A stretch of DNA of 36,341 nucleotides from the NCBI GenBank assembly GCA_963558565.1, contig CAUWGX010000017.1, positions 1-36,341 on the forward strand. Reading direction: 5' to 3'. The translations under genes were made by a program, and so were the position numbers. Positions within the stretch are counted from its first letter, which is position 1; each line of letters begins with the position of its first letter. The notes beneath the pieces were generated by a model. The model had not been told where the DNA came from, made no database searches, and saw only the letters and a program-made list of their open reading frames with translations. Shown in pieces: positions 33,807-36,341 of the stretch. Source of the DNA: Atopostipes sp963558565 (GTDB taxonomy: Bacteria; Bacillota; Bacilli; Lactobacillales; Carnobacteriaceae_A).

Positions 33807-35276
33807 TTGAAAAAAACTATTAACCGAGCCAAGCTACTCAATCCTATTGTTCTTGTAATTTATACAATTGCTTGTTACTACTTAGCTCAATTGGCACGCT
33901 ACGGTGGTATAAGCCGTCGTGTTCCTATTATTATTGCCACATTTATTCTACTATTTTCATGGTTCATCTACGCTATCTACAAAACAAGGAAACAAAAGGA
34001 CACTCAGCAAACTCAAAAACCAGATGAGAAATTTATGAAAATTATTCGATTGTGGTCTTATATTGCACCGCTTCTTATTGGTGGCATCACTCTGTCCACC
34101 GGCTATCATATTTATCAAAGCTCAATTCCCTATAACGGAAAATTATCTTGGTACCTTCAGGAATTTAACTCTGAACGTGTAGTCGTTTTTGAGCGTAATA
34201 ATATTTATAAGGATGGACTAAATGGATTAGTAGAAGTTGTTAGCGAAGAAGTAGACCTTCCAGAAGAATTGTATATTGCTGAAGACGTTTCACTTACTTT
34301 TACTAGCGACGGAGAAATCACTGATTTTTATGGATTTTTGTATGGTGAAGACGAATCAGGCGGCATCGATACTTATTTAATTACTTATGATGAAAACAAA
34401 AGTGATCAGTTGGAGATTCATTTGGATAACTATGTAGATGCTACTTATGATGAAGATAAAAAATTTCAACCTTTACTCAATGGTTTAAACACTACAGCGG
34501 TTTATGAACTTTTTGGCGATCAGACGGATAAGACGTTAATTCTTTCTTACGGAGGTTTTGAAACTCGCACGGATAACTTCGAATTAACTAGATATTATGA
34601 TGAAAATGGTTTGGTCGATCGTATACGCCCTCGTAGGGAAATTCATGTAGGCTATTCTTTTGTAATATATTTTGAAAATTTAAGTTTTGATTTTCCAACT
34701 TATTTTATTTCATATGACCCTGAATTGATTCAAGAATTTGATGAACAAAGAGCACTTGAAGAAGCACAAGCAAATGATCCTAATTATTTCTCAGAAGAAG
34801 AAATTGCCGAAGAAACCTTTTTAAATGAAGAAGTTGGCTATCAGTTAGTGATTCTTGATGCTATGACAGGCAGCCGCTATTACGGCTTACGACATACGAC
34901 AGATGGTGGCCAGAATTGGAATATGCTAAATTCTGATCCTTTCCTTGGGTCAACGGGAGTTGCTGATGGCATCCATTTTATTGATGAAAATTTAGGATTC
35001 GCTATTCTTTCTCATAATGGTGGAGCGAATGCTAATTTATTTCGAACTGCTGATGGTGGCCAAACTTTTGAAAGAGTTGAGCTGCCTCCTGTGATTGTCG
35101 AGCAAAATGACAGTGAATTCGAGCCTTTTGACTATCCCGAATTACCTTATGAAGAAAACAACCAACTCATTTTGTATGTCAACCAAGGTATAGACGGTGA
35201 TTACTTAAATAATGCGCGAGCGCGTTATGTTTCTGATGATAATGGGAGTACATTTGAGTTCATTGAAATTGAATAA
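33807..35276 (+). CDS. Membrane-anchored protein with BNR-like repeats
   Basis: A 489-aa protein with hydrophobic segments near residues 11-28, 38-59 and 82-105, followed by a ~380-residue domain that would lie outside the cell. Near the C-terminus, TTDGGQNW and TADGGQTF are Asp-box (BNR/sialidase-type) motifs, which mark beta-propeller blades and do not by themselves imply enzyme activity. The region between is acidic. It starts at TTG behind AAAGGAG. It lies alone between two integrase copies and is probably cargo. Function unknown. Confidence 0.72.
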   Translation: MKKTINRAKLLNPIVLVIYTIACYYLAQLARYGGISRRVPIIIATFILLFSWFIYAIYKTRKQKDTQQTQKPDEKFMKIIRLWSYIAPLLIGGITLSTGYHIYQSSIPYNGKLSWYLQEFNSERVVVFERNNIYKDGLNGLVEVVSEEVDLPEELYIAEDVSLTFTSDGEITDFYGFLYGEDESGGIDTYLITYDENKSDQLEIHLDNYVDATYDEDKKFQPLLNGLNTTAVYELFGDQTDKTLILSYGGFETRTDNFELTRYYDENGLVDRIRPRREIHVGYSFVIYFENLSFDFPTYFISYDPELIQEFDEQRALEEAQANDPNYFSEEEIAEETFLNEEVGYQLVILDAMTGSRYYGLRHTTDGGQNWNMLNSDPFLGSTGVADGIHFIDENLGFAILSHNGGANANLFRTADGGQTFERVELPPVIVEQNDSEFEPFDYPELPYEENNQLILYVNQGIDGDYLNNARARYVSDDNGSTFEFIEIE

Positions 35277-35370
35277 ACCTTGCAAAAGAGTTAATCCTTA
35301 ATATACAGTGTTAAAACAAATAATAATTTTTATAAAACAATTAACATTTAATATCCTTGATTTCATAAAG

Positions 35371-35387
35371 CATAGGCGTGTGCGTGA
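35371..35387 (+). repeat. 17-bp motif upstream of the second integrase
   Basis: CATAGGCGTGTGCGTGA, 19 bp before the integrase start codon. It matches 28577-28593 (minus strand) at 16 of 17 positions. Confidence 0.7.
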
Positions 35388-35406
35388 ATGAAAGGAAAAG
35401 ATAATA

Positions 35407-36341
35407 ATGATAAAGAAATATAAATTAAAAAATGGCGACACTCGATATATGTTTCATTCATACATTGGGGTTGATCCAGTTACAGATAAAGATGTCTATC
35501 GTAAGCGAAGTGGCTTTAGAACGAAGAGAGAAGCAGAAATTGCTGAAGCCAGATTGATTAATGATTTTAATAAGAATGGTTTTCCATCTCAGAGGAAACG
35601 AAGTACCTTTAACAACGTTTATGACTTGTGGTTAGAATCTGAATATATAGATAACGTTCAAGAGTCTACACTCAATAAAACAATGCGCGATTTCAAAAAT
35701 CACATTGTCCCCTCTTTTGATGGTATGAACATTCGTGAAATAAAACCTGATCATTGCCAATCGGAATTAAATAAATGGCGTGATAAGTTAGTCAATTACA
35801 GACGTATAAAGAATTATGCACATCGTGTGTTTGATTATGCATTAAGAATGGATATTATCGACAGCAATCCATTCGATAAAGTGACTGTTCCTAAACGGAT
35901 TGAAACGATTGAAGAAAGTGAATTTGAGAATTTCTATAGCAAAGAAGAATTAAATGAGTTCTTAGAATATGTAAAAGAAGATTTAGATCTGAATTGGTAT
36001 ACCTATTTTAGATTATTAGCTTATAGTGGCGCTCGTAAATCGGAGCTGTTGGCTCTTAAATGGTCAGATATTGATTTCGATACATCTACCCTCAATATCA
36101 ATAAAACACTCACTAGGGGCTTAAATAATAGGATTATCGTGCAACCTACGAAGACTGTGAACGGTCGAAGAGTAATTGATATGGATTATGACTCGATAAG
36201 GCTTTTAAAGCAGTGGAAGATGTATCAAGCTCAATTCATGCTGAAACTCGGTTTTAATACAAATACACCCGATCAGCATGTTTTTGCGAATACGAGAAAT
36301 AACTTCTATTCGATTAATGTACCAAATGACCGTATGAGAAA
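35407..36341 (+). CDS. int: Phage/ICE-type tyrosine integrase, truncated by the window end
   Basis: The N-terminus (MIKKYKLKNGDTRYMFHSY) is the AP2-like arm-DNA-binding domain, followed by a SAM-like core-binding domain (about 60-165) and the start of the catalytic domain with the first Arg in SGARKSE and Lys in QPTKTVN. The HxxR and Tyr residues lie beyond the window. The start is the ATG at 35407 after AGGAAAAG. No stop interrupts the 311 codons seen. It is a full-length-looking paralogue of the remnant at 32920 and may mobilise the DNA beyond the window. Confidence 0.93.
   Translation, partial: MIKKYKLKNGDTRYMFHSYIGVDPVTDKDVYRKRSGFRTKREAEIAEARLINDFNKNGFPSQRKRSTFNNVYDLWLESEYIDNVQESTLNKTMRDFKNHIVPSFDGMNIREIKPDHCQSELNKWRDKLVNYRRIKNYAHRVFDYALRMDIIDSNPFDKVTVPKRIETIEESEFENFYSKEELNEFLEYVKEDLDLNWYTYFRLLAYSGARKSELLALKWSDIDFDTSTLNINKTLTRGLNNRIIVQPTKTVNGRRVIDMDYDSIRLLKQWKMYQAQFMLKLGFNTNTPDQHVFANTRNNFYSINVPNDRMR

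Noticed and set aside
1..36341. CRISPR arrays, tRNA or rRNA genes
   Set aside because: No regularly spaced identical repeats and no cloverleaf or rRNA sequence was recognised on either strand.

Overview
The window is low-GC Firmicute DNA. AT-rich codons, strong AGGAGG-type ribosome binding sites, some TTG/GTG starts and the protein repertoire (ArsD/ArsA/Acr3, CadC/CadD, Dps, CopZ-like proteins, a Gram-positive phage-type integrase) suggest Lactobacillales, possibly Carnobacteriaceae; the family is a guess. A decayed parA/parB-like pair, two related integrases, several frameshifted genes and a run of resistance operons mark it as accessory DNA: a plasmid or an integrated island.

Layout. (1) 0.1-11.1 kb, minus strand: a defence block. 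A 78-aa protein, hsdM, hsdS (frameshifted) and hsdR form a type I restriction-modification operon, followed by an Mrr-like type IV nuclease and a 426-aa protein with a HEPN-like R-x5-H motif. Upstream is an unrecognised two-gene unit with one membrane protein, whose promoter region repeats that of the R-M operon. (2) 11.4-13.3 kb: plasmid debris: an RHH DNA-binding frame, a broken parA, a 190-aa unknown and a twice-frameshifted aquaporin. (3) 13.4-18.3 kb: arsenic operon arsA-arsR-arsD-acr3, with a two-domain rhodanese gene transcribed divergently. (4) 18.4-20.6 kb: merR-merA from a MerR-type promoter with a 20-bp spacer. (5) 20.7-24.3 kb: cadC-cadD-cadA with two CadC-type operators. (6) 24.4-28.0 kb: czrA-like/czcD-like zinc operon, and a divergent P1B-4 ATPase carrying a related operator.

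(7) 28.0-28.9 kb is non-coding, with an integration-site-like cluster of repeats. (8) 28.9-32.9 kb, minus strand: a Dps, two free-standing HMA chaperones, a P1B ATPase with the rare membrane motif CPG, and a 103-aa internally duplicated protein. Five promoters here each carry an FNR-type box (TTGAT-N4-ATCAA or close) exactly 22 bp upstream of a good -10 hexamer, the geometry of class II FNR activation. This redox-type regulon is the most interesting structure in the window. (9) 32.9-36.3 kb: an integrase remnant, a broken small membrane-protein gene, a 489-aa membrane protein with BNR-like repeats, and a second integrase running off the window end.

The metal genes form a layered defence: As(III) capture and efflux, Hg(II) reduction, Cd/Zn/Pb efflux, Zn/Co/Fe efflux, and a set linking Dps with soft-metal handling under an unseen Crp/Fnr regulator.
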